From Aricia agestis (lineage: Eukaryota; Arthropoda; Insecta; Lepidoptera; Lycaenidae): a stretch of 64,000 nt of DNA. The first letter of the stretch is position 1, and the number at the start of each line of letters is the position of its first letter. Below, piece by piece: positions 42,292 through 51,442 of the stretch. The notes beneath the pieces were generated by a model. It had not been told where the DNA came from and ran no database searches. It worked only from the letters and a program-made list of their open reading frames with translations. The DNA is taken from positions 5,401,501 through 5,465,500 of the forward strand of contig NC_056425.1 of assembly GCF_905147365.1 (NCBI RefSeq), given 5' to 3'. A program made the translations under genes and the position numbers.

Positions 42292-42593
42292 CATAAAGTT
42301 AATATACCTAGCGGAATAGAGCAACAATCTCGAGCTGTCAAACGAAACCGAAATTGGTTTTATCTGTGTGTAAAAATATGTGTACGTATACACTTACACA
42401 AGCACGATTGAACATGATTTCTATGAGATTAAATTGTCAACGTGCGGCACGTGCCGACTGGACGTCAAAAAAAAGAGTGCTGCTGTCATGTATCACACGT
42501 CTCTTTTTACCACGCAGTGTTACTCAAAACGCAGTGACATCTCTCTTGCTCAGGCCTTTGTTTCTCTATTCCGCTAGGTATATTAACTTTATG
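42292..42593. mobile_element. MITE-G with 30-bp perfect terminal inverted repeats
   Basis: CATAAAGTTAATATACCTAG, CGGAATAGAG at 42292-42321 is the exact complement of 42564-42593. A 302-bp element. Interior ORFs overlap in several frames and have no recognisable product. Single copy here; superfamily not identified. Confidence 0.8.
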
Positions 42594-44045
42594 GTTTTTA
42601 TAATTTCGGTATTAATGTTAAACATAAATTGAAGGGTTGAAAATTCTAATAGAGCAGCCAAGAACCACGTTTTCAAATACAAAAGACTACAGCCTTTACG
42701 AAGCACACAATACATGACAAATAAACGAAAGCTTCCAGACATGGATCCCCGAACGTCACCCTGACAGGGCGACGAAATCATGAGTCATGACGCTTCTTCA
42801 AATTTCGCGAGGGCCCTTCTCAAATAATAGGCGGAGGTACTGAGGGCTGTGGATCAATATTCCAGTCTAATTTTATTTCCTGAAGGCCTAAAATGCTAGC
42901 ATCATCATCATTATTACATCTCCATTAGAGATACTCTGGCTACAGTCTAGTAGGTTCCTTTTGAGAAAATCTAACAAGTAACGATAATTATTTAACAAAG
43001 AATTCATGAATCCATAGTTCAAATTAAATTATTTTCATACCATATTATAATATCATTATTAGTGTCTACTTCGGTCCTAGGCATAGCCTGTTTTGCAGGT
43101 CTCCAATATCCAGATAATACACTTTGCAGTAAAAGCTCATTAAAAAATTAAGGAGTATGTTTCAGTATATTGTTTTGATCTAAATGCAAGTTTGCTACCG
43201 ATAAAGTACGATATCCATTTGGTCATGTTTTTGTTTTCCTTTACGGACGTAGTTCCTTTACTACGTCGACATCACCGTAACATTGTAAATTACAACAAAG
43301 ATATTAAGATACTAAATGCTCCCTCTGCAAATTACTGGCAAATTGATTAATCAGATGATTTGAATTGTCTCTGATCTGGATAATATCTCTTTTGGTTTGC
43401 TTATCAGCACAAAAGACTATAACAGTTTTATTAGGTTATAACAATGTTCTAGACTACCTATTACTTTTACTTTTATAGCGTAGCGTTAGAAAATAGAGCA
43501 TAAAAAGATTTTGGTCTTTAGTACTTTTCTATTCAATTTTATTGCGATGTAAGAACTGATAATATTAACAATTACTTTAATGATCTTCTCTCTGACACTA
43601 AATATAGCAAAGAGAACGTTAGCTCTTAAATAAAAGTTCAAACAGAATCGTTACACAAAACATAATAGGAGCAACTTCATAAAACTAAATGTGGCAGATC
43701 ATAGGAACGTACAGTTACAATAAACATAACCTGTACGAAACATAAAAGTCATACGGGACAAAAATGTACAGAATACAGCGTGTTCCAAAATCGTGGACAG
43801 TTATTGTAAGAGCGTGCTAAGAACGTGCTAGGTTTTTTAAAGCGTAATGCCAACTCGACACAGGAAATATGAGATATTTTTTAATATTTACTTAAATGTG
43901 TTTCGCTTACAGGCACGTCTGTAATGTATGTTCAGTATGTGGAATAGGAGGCAGTTTTTGTCGTTTCAGTTTCGGGTACAGATACTATGAAACATCTAAT
44001 AAGCGTTGTAGCCAAGATTATTGAAGTGATGATACAACTGTCATA
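42594..44045. other. no gene recognised
   Basis: About 1.45 kb of AT-rich DNA, the longest stretch in the right half with no recognisable element. No convincing ORF. Confidence 0.5.
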
Positions 44046-44287
44046 TCTATATATTATATAAAACTCAAAGGTGACTGACTGACTGATTGACATAGTGATC
44101 TATCAACGCACAGCCCAAACCACTGGACGGATCGGGCTGAAATTTGGCATGCAGGTAGATGTTATGACGTAGGCATCCGCTAAGAAAGGATTTTGATAAA
44201 TTCCAACCCCAAGGGGTTCAAATAGGGGATGAAAGTTTGTATATAATAATGCTTCTTAACGCGAGCGAAGCCGCGGGCAAAAGCTCG
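44046..44287 (+). mobile_element. HelB Helitron-like element, single copy
   Basis: A|TCTATATATTATATAAAACT, GACTGACTGACTGATTGAC, CCAACCCCAAGGGGTTCAAA, end GCGAGCGAAGCCGCGGGC, AAAAGCTCG|T. 242 bp; closest in length and wording to 27084-27325. Confidence 0.8.
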
Positions 44288-44503
44288 TTATGTATATTTT
44301 GATTGAGTAGCAGAAAGTTATGTAGTGCTCCAATTTGAAATTATTAAAGACGGCATCGTCCTTAAACTACCTTAAGATACTCAAGAGTTTAAGGCAGAGG
44401 GACGAATGGAAAAAGAAACGGGAGACGATGAAAACCATTTTCCAACCAAACCTAATCATACCAAACCTTGTAATCCATACCTTGTAGTAATACGTATTCT
44501 GTG

Positions 44504-44791
44504 TCCATACTAATATTATAAATGAGAAAGTGTGTCTGTCTGTCTGTCACCTTTTCACGCCCAAACTGCTGAATCGATTTTGCTGAAAGTTGTCATAGCG
44601 CCCCAGAGATGTTTCCCAATGTAGTAAAAAACTATCCACAGCCGAACATATAACCTCCTCCTTTTTGGAAGTCGGTTAAAAAACAAAGTTGCAGTTATAT
44701 AGAAGCTCGCACAGGGCGCAAAAAAGGCTATTTACGGCACTGCCGCGCGGTAAATGAATTTCGGCGATACGAAGTTGCTGGCGTCATTTAG
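44504..44791 (+). mobile_element. HelA Helitron-like element with internal replacement
   Basis: TCCATACTAATATTATAAAT start and CGAAGTTGCTGGCGTCATTT, AG|T end. The middle carries ATAACCTCCTCCTTTTTGGA, AGTCGGTTAAAAAAC in place of the usual body. Confidence 0.65.
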
Positions 44792-44803
44792 TAATTTATA
44801 ATA

Positions 44804-45143
44804 CTAGGGATCGCCCAATGTTCGAAATTCGACCTTAAATGTAATTATCTTCTTCTTTTGGCTCCCCGTTCAAAGTATTGACTATTTCAGATTTAATAAA
44901 AAGAAACAACAATGAATTTTTAATTTGACGACAGACTTCAACCATAAACAAAGGAGTATAATTCGTGTGTAATGTTTTAGTTATTAAAATAATGTATGAT
45001 AAAAGCATAATTTTAAAACAATATTAGCTCGATGCACTGCTTCTCCATATAAACTACAACTGTGCGAAATTTCATGCTCCTACGTTTCCGCATTTTCCAT
45101 AAAAAGGGTTCCAAAGTTTTTCATTCGCGTATTAATATATAGA
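44804..45143 (-). mobile_element. HelE Helitron-like element, uninterrupted
   Basis: In element orientation A|TCTATATATTAATACGCGAA, GAAAAACTTTGGAACCCTTT, GCAGTGCATCGAGC, GTCGAATTTCGAAC, TTGGGCGATCCCTAG|T. 340 bp; the reference for the split copy at 32158-33470. Confidence 0.75.
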
Positions 45144-45837
45144 TGACAGTGATGAAACATAATCTAATTATCATCTTTGGCATCAAGTGAAGAATATTTC
45201 AACCCTAACTCATCTAATGATGACGTGTCGCCCGTATGTTTTCGAAGGACCGAAAGTTTGTGAATCAGATAACGAGAACTACCAAGTTTAATGAATCTTA
45301 ATATCAGTTGAGAATTCCTTCGCAGTTAATGTAGCGAGGAGATGGGCCGATTATACGGATATGGGATATTTATGGCGTTTTAACCCTTCAAAAATATGCG
45401 CGATATTTCATCAGCTGAAAGCGTGGTATTGGCGCGGGTCTAATAAATCCCATACTTTTACACTGTAATATATCTTCGATTTTTGTGTTTTTTTGACTGT
45501 TTTGCTCGCGGATTATTTATTTTCATCTGGCTTTTCATTTCATGAATATCTTTTGTGAAGTCGAATGAGCTTTGCTTTTTAAACCTTTGACTTATGCGCA
45601 AAGGTTGCTAGTTTTGAGATTATGATCAAAGTATTAATTATTGCCACTTTTAATAGTTATTTCCTACCTCTTGTACATCGTTCTTTGACCACTAGGCTCT
45701 CTCAACTCTCAACTAGGCTCAAAATGAAAATAATACCGCTACCTCTTTGCTTTAATAAGGTTTATTCGGAAGGCCCGCCTTAACACTTCATTAAATTTAC
45801 TCGTAGTACTAATAATAATAATAATAAAAATAAAAAT
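45144..45837. other. no gene recognised
   Basis: About 690 bp of AT-rich DNA. Confidence 0.5.
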
Positions 45838-46000
45838 GTTTTATTCTTCACACAACAGGAACTTACAAGATAATTAGGTACATGAAATATTATACTCAAT
45901 AGCTAAATCTTTGTGTGAACTGGAGCCTAAACTAGGTGACCCTGTATTTCAGGACTCCAGGTTCCACCCGCAGATACAGTAAAAGCTGTACGTTCGCGCG
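45838..46000 (-). repeat. probable LINE 3' end
   Basis: TAAAAATAAAAATGTTTTAT, TCTTCACACAACAGGAAC and CTCCAGGTTCCACCC read in reverse like a LINE 3' UTR with a short tail; no coding end present to confirm. Confidence 0.35.
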
Positions 46001-46002
46001 AG

Positions 46003-46008
46003 TGTGTG

Positions 46009-46086
<78 letters not shown>

Positions 46087-46140
46087 AGCGCGCGTGTGTG
46101 TGTGTGTGTGTGTGGGTGTGTGGGTGGGTGTGTGTGTGAT
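46003..46140. repeat. (TG)n microsatellite
   Basis: About 135 bp of TG dinucleotide repeat, interrupted near 46085 by AGAGCGCGCG and later by GGG variants. Confidence 0.95.
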
Positions 46141-46310
46141 GTTTGTATATTATGTGTATTAATATTTTTATGTAAGTAAGTAATATATTTTGTTATAGTT
46201 TTATATTTTTATAAGAATAATATTATATTATTAACAATATACATACATATACTTAAGTCTTAATACATGATATTATGATAAATACACATATACACATATT
46301 ATATGGAATA

Positions 46311-47010
46311 CTAGCTGTTGCCCGCGACTTCGTCCGCGTGGACTTCAGTTTATAGTACTTTATAGCGCGCGATGTCAACAAAATTGGTGTCAAAAGCTTT
46401 TATAAAAAAACCCTGGTACCCCTTAAATCAATACAGCTGTGCAGTGTGCACACAATAAGTATTTCATTTTTTTATATTAAACTTTATATTTTATGCCAAA
46501 TTTTAAAGCTTATTTAGCCCTCCGATTACACAACTTTACCCATAAACTATTTATCATTGATAGATTTAAGGTTACGTCACTGCACAGATAAAGTACTGAG
46601 TTATTTAATACCGTAGAATAGATATAACAATCGAAAAAAATCGAAACTTAAATGTAAGATGATACCACGTCTTATAGAAAGACTTTTGAGCAAGCGTCAG
46701 CGCGATGTAGAAGACGCACTGCGCCATCTATTATGAACTGTTGGAACTAACTTAATTTGAACAAATTTACGTATTTTCACCCCCTTACAACCATTTTTTC
46801 CAGTAAAAAAGTAGCCTATGTCCTTTCTCAGGCTTTAGACTATATGTATACAAAATTTCATTACAATAGGTTCGGTAGTTTTGGCGTTTGGCGTGAAAGC
46901 GAGACTGACAGACAGACAGACAGACATACAGAGATACTTTTGGCGTTTGGCGTGAAAGCGAGACTGACAGACAGACAGAGATACTTTCGCATATATAATG
47001 TTAGTATAGA
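46311..47010 (-). mobile_element. HelC Helitron-like element, about 700 bp
   Basis: On the + strand from CTAGCTGTTGCCCGCGACTT, CGTCCGCGTGGAC to CATATATAATGTTAGTATAG, A. In element orientation it starts TCTATACTAACATTATATA and ends GCGGACGAAGTCGCGGGC, CAACAGCTAG|T. Near its 5' end a ~58-bp unit with GGCGTTTGGCGTGAAAGCGA and GACAGAC repeats is tandemly duplicated (about 46880-46985), which created the ORF at 46757. Confidence 0.75.
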
Positions 47011-47055
47011 TTATGTGCACACTGCACAGCTGTTTTTGGGTATTTTGATTAATTA

Positions 47056-47132
47056 AGGGCCGCGCTACACCGGAATGGCAGCGGCGAGGCGAGCACTTTC
47101 AGCGCTGCCATTCCGGTGTAGCGCGGCCCTAA
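47056..47132. mobile_element. 76-bp miniature palindrome
   Basis: AAGGGCCGCGCTACACCGG, AATGGCAGCG at the left and its complement at the right around a 19-nt centre. Arms of about 30 bp pair perfectly. A very small foldback element. Confidence 0.85.
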
Positions 47133-47133
47133 G

Positions 47134-47246
47134 AGGGGTACCACTTACCAGGGTTTTAAAAAGTTTTTAAATTTGACACACATTTTGTTGACACCGCGCG
47201 CTATAAACTAAAGTCCACGCGGACGAAGTCGCGGGCAACAGCTAGT
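47134..47246 (+). mobile_element. HelC Helitron-like 3' fragment, inverted relative to 46311-47010
   Basis: GACACACATTTTGTTGACAC, GCGCGCTATAAACTAAAGTC, CACGCGGACGAAGTCGCGGG, CAACAGCTAG|T. Mirrors 46311-46430. Confidence 0.75.
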
Positions 47247-47618
47247 GTTACAATAAAGTAAAAAATAAAACGCCATCTGTTGAATCGTATTAGAACTAAA
47301 ATGTTCATTCCATCGATATATTTCTGGATTTTTTATAATATTATACATAAAATATGTTTAAGATTTTTGAAATTTTATTTTAATACACATCCAAGACCCA
47401 GGAACATTGAAAACTTTTTGTTCCGCCTGCGGGACTCGAACCCAGGACCCCCGGCATGAGCGCTGGCCACGCGCAATGCGAATTCATTTTCATCGATATT
47501 TTCATGGAAATAAGATATTTTCCCACATCAAAATGTAGCCTATGTCCTTTCTCAGACTCTAGAATAACTGTATACAAAATTTCATTGCAATCGGTTCAGT
47601 AGTTTTGGCGTGAAAGCA

Positions 47619-47649
<31 letters not shown>

Positions 47650-47681
47650 GATACTTTCGCATTTATAATATTAGTATGGAT
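47247..47681 (-). mobile_element. Helitron-like element carrying a tRNA-headed SINE, copy 1
   Basis: From GTTACAATAAAGTAAAAAAT on the left to the HelA-type 5' terminus (TTATAATATTAGTATGGA) on the right. It is almost identical to 47833-48306. A GACA run of about seven units lies at 47623-47648. Confidence 0.8.
47370..47495 (-). mobile_element. tRNA-derived SINE inside the Helitron-like element, copy 1
   Basis: On the - strand GCATTGCGCGTGGCCAGCGC, a possible A-box region, is followed by GGGGGTCCTGGGTTCGAGTC, CC, with B box GGTTCGAGTCC (47431-47443), then GCAGGCGGAAC and an A/T-rich end. Boundaries are approximate. Different family from the SINE at 6752. Too poor in cloverleaf pairing for a tRNA gene. 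Confidence 0.6.
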
Positions 47682-47832
47682 AGTATGGATTAGAAATGCA
47701 GTAGGAGTTCTACATAAGATAAGATAGATTGATTATTATTATACCAAGTGATAATATTATTAAACATAATATTCTAACGTATTAAAAACTATAAACAAAA
47801 ACATACTAACTAATAAGTATGATTAGTTCTAT
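47682..47832. other. 151-bp spacer between the duplicated elements
   Basis: AT-rich. It may be the displaced 3' UTR of the LINE at 48312-50765, because the Helitron copy 2 sits between it and the LINE stop codon. Confidence 0.35.
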
Positions 47833-48204
47833 GTTACAATAAAGTAAAAAATAAAACGCCATCTGTTGAATCGTATTAGAACTAAAATGTTCATTCCATC
47901 GATATATTTCTGGATTTTTTATAATATTATACATAAAATATGTTTAAGATTTTTGAAATTTTATTTTAATACACATCCAAGACCCAGGAACATTGAAAAC
48001 TTTTTGTTCCGCCTGCGGGACTCGAACCCAAGACCCCCGGGATGAGCGCTGGCCACGCGCAATGCGAATTCATTTTCATCGATATTTTCATGGAAATAAG
48101 ATATTTTCCCACATCAAAATGTAGCCTATGTCCTTTCTCAGACTCTAGAATAACTGTATACAAAATTTCATTGCAATCGGTTCAGTAGTTTTGGCGTGAA
48201 AGCA

Positions 48205-48275
<71 letters not shown>

Positions 48276-48306
48276 GATACTTTCGCATTTATAATATTAG
48301 TATGGA
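47833..48306 (-). mobile_element. Helitron-like element carrying a tRNA-headed SINE, copy 2
   Basis: Same as 47247-47681 at an offset of 586 bp. I see two base differences (in the SINE at 48031 and 48040, approximate positions) and a GACA tract about 10 units longer (48207-48274). Its 5' end, TCC at 48304-48306, lies six bases from the stop codon of the LINE ORF at 48312. Confidence 0.85.
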
Positions 48307-48311
48307 TTATA

Positions 48312-50765
48312 CTAATTTATAATTTTTATTAGGTCTTCTGATTCATTGTAATTTAGTGTAAGGAGCCATTTTTTAACGAGAGTTTTACATTTGTTGCGTG
48401 TTTTGTCGTAGATATTTATTAATTTATTTATTCTATTGTAGATATATGATGCAAGGAAGGATATATGACGCGTATAAAACACAGTTTTGTGTTCAGGTAT
48501 ACTGCATACCTTATCTGATCTTCGTTTGGTATGTATATCAGGATCATATGTGAGCTCAGAGTGTTTGTATAATGTGACATTTAGAATATACAAACGTCTG
48601 ATCGATAAAACTTGTGAACATTCGTAAAGTTTGCTGGTGGGATATCTATACGGTTTTTTAAAAATAACTTTGAGTAGAGACCGTTGTGCGCGTTCAACTT
48701 TTATCATTTTAGTTTTACATGCGCCTCCCCAAGCAGTAATACAATAGCCCAATATAGATTGAGCTAGTGCGAGATATATAGTTTTGAGTAGTTGAGGTTT
48801 GGCGATGTCACGTAAGTTTTTAAATACCCAAATTAATTTTCGTGTTCGTGCTGAAAGCAGATTGATGTGAGCATTCCAGGACAGAGCATCATCAAGCTGG
48901 ACACCTAGATATTTAATCTCACGGACTTTTGCCAGCGTTAGGCAACTACATGAGGATAAACCGGATTCGATTCCACAGGTATGTGCTTTTAAGTTGAAGG
49001 TGGACGCAGGTTTAGTCTTTTTTGTTATGCTAAATGTTAAATATTTTGTTTTTTTAATATTCAAAGTAAGAAAGTTTTTATGTAGCCAAGCTATAACATT
49101 CCTGAGTCCTTTCTCAGCATTTCTGCGTGTTTCTGCCCAGGTCTCTCCTGTAAAAGTTAGAGCAGTATCATCTGCATATGAGTAAATGTTTCCATGATGG
49201 GGCTTGTAATTGCAGAGGTCATTTATATAGACTAAGAAGAGACTTGGGCCTAGAACACTGCCCTGCGGAACTCCAAATGTCATTAATTGGTAGGAACTAA
49301 GGTTATCACCGATTTTTACTTGTTGGAGTCTGTCAGTAAGAAAACTACGAAACATCTTAAGTGGAATTCCTCGAATGCCCAAGGACTCCAATTTACTTAA
49401 TAAGGTGGGTATATGAACGGTGTCAAACGCCTTGGCTAGATCTAGGAATATCCCAACACATTTTTTGCCTTTATCCATGTTTGAGGCCAGGTTATCAACA
49501 AGGCGTGTAACAGCATCAGTGGTAGACTTTTTAGATTGGAATCCAAATTGAGACTGTGAAATCAGATGTTCCTGCTTTAAATAGCTCATCAATCGTGTGT
49601 TCAAGAGCTTTTCCATAATTTTGGATAAGGTCGTTAGAACCGAAATAGGCCGATAGTTGCCAACACAATCTCTGGTCCCGTTTTTGTGAATCGGGTGAAC
49701 AATAGCTCGTTTAAAGGAGTCTGGGAACACGCCATTATTAAAACAGAGATTTGCGACATATGTAAGTATGGGGGCTATTTTATTAGCAATAGATTTGAGG
49801 AATAGAGCAGAGATACCATCCCATCCTGTAGCAGATTCATTTTTTAAGGAATTTATTAGATTCATTATCTCAACATTGTCAGTGGGGTATAGTGCAAAAG
49901 AACTAGTACTAGAAGAGTTTTTAATTTCGCTACGTTCAGATGTCAGTGTATCATTAGATTCTGTTAGGTTCTTAGCATATTTTTTACCTATACCAGCAAA
50001 AAAACAGTTTACTTTGTCAATGGACGCTTGTGGGCCATTAGGGTCTAGATTTAGTAATTCCTTAGCCGGGTTTTTGATGTTTGTCGTGTTGGTTATTTTT
50101 CTAATTATTTTCCATGTTTGTTTCGGGTTCTTACAATTATCAATTTCGGATTTATGGTGTTCGGATTTAAGTCGATGCAGTAAATCATTACAGAAATTCC
50201 TGTATCGACGGTAAGTTATTTTAATAATTTCATTATTCGGTGCGGAATTAGCTTTTTTATGGAGTGCATCTCGATGGGCAATGCATCGCAAAATGCCCGT
50301 AGTGATCCACGGCTTAATGATTTTTTTCCTGTTAGGGATTTTTTTTATTGTGGTATTACGGTTCAATGTTTCTCTGAGATGAGAAATTAAACATTCGGCT
50401 GCAATGTTTGGGTCATTAATTTTCAAAATATACGAAAGGTCACCATTATTTATATCTCTTGTGGCGTTATCATAATTAGTTACGCTGATAGTTTTTGATG
50501 GGTTGTTACGGGGGAGTGTCTTATTTATATTTAGTAATACTGGTAGATGGTCAGTTATATGGGTATTTATTACAAATGTTTGGGTCTCTAATTTACTTTT
50601 TATAAAAACGTGATCAAGACAGTTTGACTCTCTAGTGGGAAACAGGTGCGCTGGTAATAGACCGTTCTCCGCCATTAAATTAAGATATTCGTCACAGCGT
50701 CTGTCAGAAGTATTGTGCTTAGTGTCGATATTGAGATCGAGATTGAGTACTAAGTTCTGCTGATT
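48312..50765 (-). CDS. non-LTR retrotransposon ORF2: endonuclease C-terminus plus reverse transcriptase
   Basis: The frame is open from 50765 (stop at 50766-50768) to TAG at 48312-48314. From the first ATG (50675) it encodes 787 residues. Before that ATG the frame reads LDLNID, which fits the Asn/Asp motif of an APE-type endonuclease. Residues 18-47 carry the endonuclease C-terminus, with LDHVF and the terminal TDHLPV motif (D42, H43). The reverse transcriptase follows, with NYRPIS, FLDLAKAFDTVH (catalytic D412), GVPQGSVLGP and YADD (D502, D503 at 49167-49178). A C-terminal region of unknown fold completes it. The first two thirds of the endonuclease are absent, so the copy is 5'-truncated, but the RT part has no stop or frameshift. 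It belongs with jockey/CR1-like APE LINEs; I cannot fix the clade. A Helitron starts six bases past the stop and cuts off the LINE's 3' UTR. Confidence 0.9.
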   Translation of the reverse strand, partial: NQQNLVLNLDLNIDTKHNTSDRRCDEYLNLMAENGLLPAHLFPTRESNCLDHVFIKSKLETQTFVINTHITDHLPVLLNINKTLPRNNPSKTISVTNYDNATRDINNGDLSYILKINDPNIAAECLISHLRETLNRNTTIKKIPNRKKIIKPWITTGILRCIAHRDALHKKANSAPNNEIIKITYRRYRNFCNDLLHRLKSEHHKSEIDNCKNPKQTWKIIRKITNTTNIKNPAKELLNLDPNGPQASIDKVNCFFAGIGKKYAKNLTESNDTLTSERSEIKNSSSTSSFALYPTDNVEIMNLINSLKNESATGWDGISALFLKSIANKIAPILTYVANLCFNNGVFPDSFKRAIVHPIHKNGTRDCVGNYRPISVLTTLSKIMEKLLNTRLMSYLKQEHLISQSQFGFQSKKSTTDAVTRLVDNLASNMDKGKKCVGIFLDLAKAFDTVHIPTLLSKLESLGIRGIPLKMFRSFLTDRLQQVKIGDNLSSYQLMTFGVPQGSVLGPSLFLVYINDLCNYKPHHGNIYSYADDTALTFTGETWAETRRNAEKGLRNVIAWLHKNFLTLNIKKTKYLTFSITKKTKPASTFNLKAHTCGIESGLSSCSCLTLAKVREIKYLGVQLDDALSWNAHINLLSARTRKLIWVFKNLRDIAKPQLLKTIYLALAQSILGYCITAWGGACKTKMIKVERAQRSLLKVIFKKPYRYPTSKLYECSQVLSIRRLYILNVTLYKHSELTYDPDIHTKRRSDKVCSIPEHKTVFYTRHISFLASYIYNRINKLINIYDKTRNKCKTLVKKWLLTLNYNESEDLIKIIN

Positions 50766-50904
50766 TCATATTCAATTTTGATCTTAGGGAGGCTATCATA
50801 AATTCTTTATGGCGGTATAAAATGCTGGCAGGAGCCTTTTTTTCCTCGAAGAGGTTACAAAATGAACGTCGATACGTGACAAAATTAAATCGTAACAAGT
50901 CCAT
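50719..50904 (-). pseudogene. possible 5' junction sequence of the LINE
   Basis: A 61-codon frame (starting MDLLRFNFVTYRRSF) overlaps the 5' end of the RT frame in another register. It does not look like the missing endonuclease part to me. It may be a frameshifted piece of the LINE, a 5' inversion, or flanking DNA. Support is weak. Confidence 0.2.
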
Positions 50905-50929
50905 GGAAATACTGCCTTAACTACATTGA

Positions 50930-51060
50930 ATGATCACCATTATCATCGTTGTCATCATTAATGTCAAAATCATCATTATCATCATCTTTTTCGTTATTGT
51001 CATTTTCAATGTCACAATCGTTATCATCATTACATTTTTATCATCTTCGTCCAATTGAGA
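50930..51060. repeat. imperfect (ATC)n low-complexity tract
   Basis: CATTATCATCGTTGTCATCA, TTAATGTCAAAATCATCATT and similar. On the - strand one frame is Asp/Asn-rich (NDDNDCDIENDNNEKDDDND), but stops flank it and it looks like a decayed microsatellite. Confidence 0.7.
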
Positions 51061-51442
51061 AATATCCTCCTTTTTAGATGTCGGTTAAATAGCAATAATA
51101 AACGCAAAGCAATCTTATAGATCCATATCAATATGAACCATAAAAGTCGCGTAAAAACAATATTGTACCAACAAAAAGCGATGGGAGGTATATGGTTGAT
51201 GCAAATCGGAAATAATAAAAACAATACGCCTAACGTATGAAAAGTTTATGGCTTTACAAAATGAATGTTTTGCACTAGTTTTGTTTTACATCTTCTCAGC
51301 TGTATTTCTGATCAAAATTTCATAATATCTTATGTTATTTACTCTTTAAAGTTGAAGCAATAAATATACAGGGTGATAAATTATTCAGTTTCGAGTTTTT
51401 TTCCAGCAAATATTTATATGGCAGAAACTTTCCTACTTTAAA
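51061..51442. other. no gene recognised
   Basis: ATATCCTCCTTTTTAGATGT, CGGTTAAAT at 51061 is another dispersed CCGACTTC-type motif. Rest unassigned. Confidence 0.5.

Noticed and set aside
46757..47056. 99-codon ORF with an internal repeat
   Set aside because: Lies within a reverse Helitron and reflects its duplicated GACAGAC-containing unit.
47430..47490. tRNA gene on the - strand
   Set aside because: B box only with weak A-box region; present twice inside an otherwise identical repeat. SINE-derived.
49768..50214. 148-codon + strand ORF
   Set aside because: Antisense to the LINE ORF2, whose frame carries real reverse transcriptase motifs.
50930..51060. Asp/Asn-rich calcium-binding-like peptide on the - strand
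   Set aside because: Imperfect ATC repeat bounded by stops with no start or domain context.
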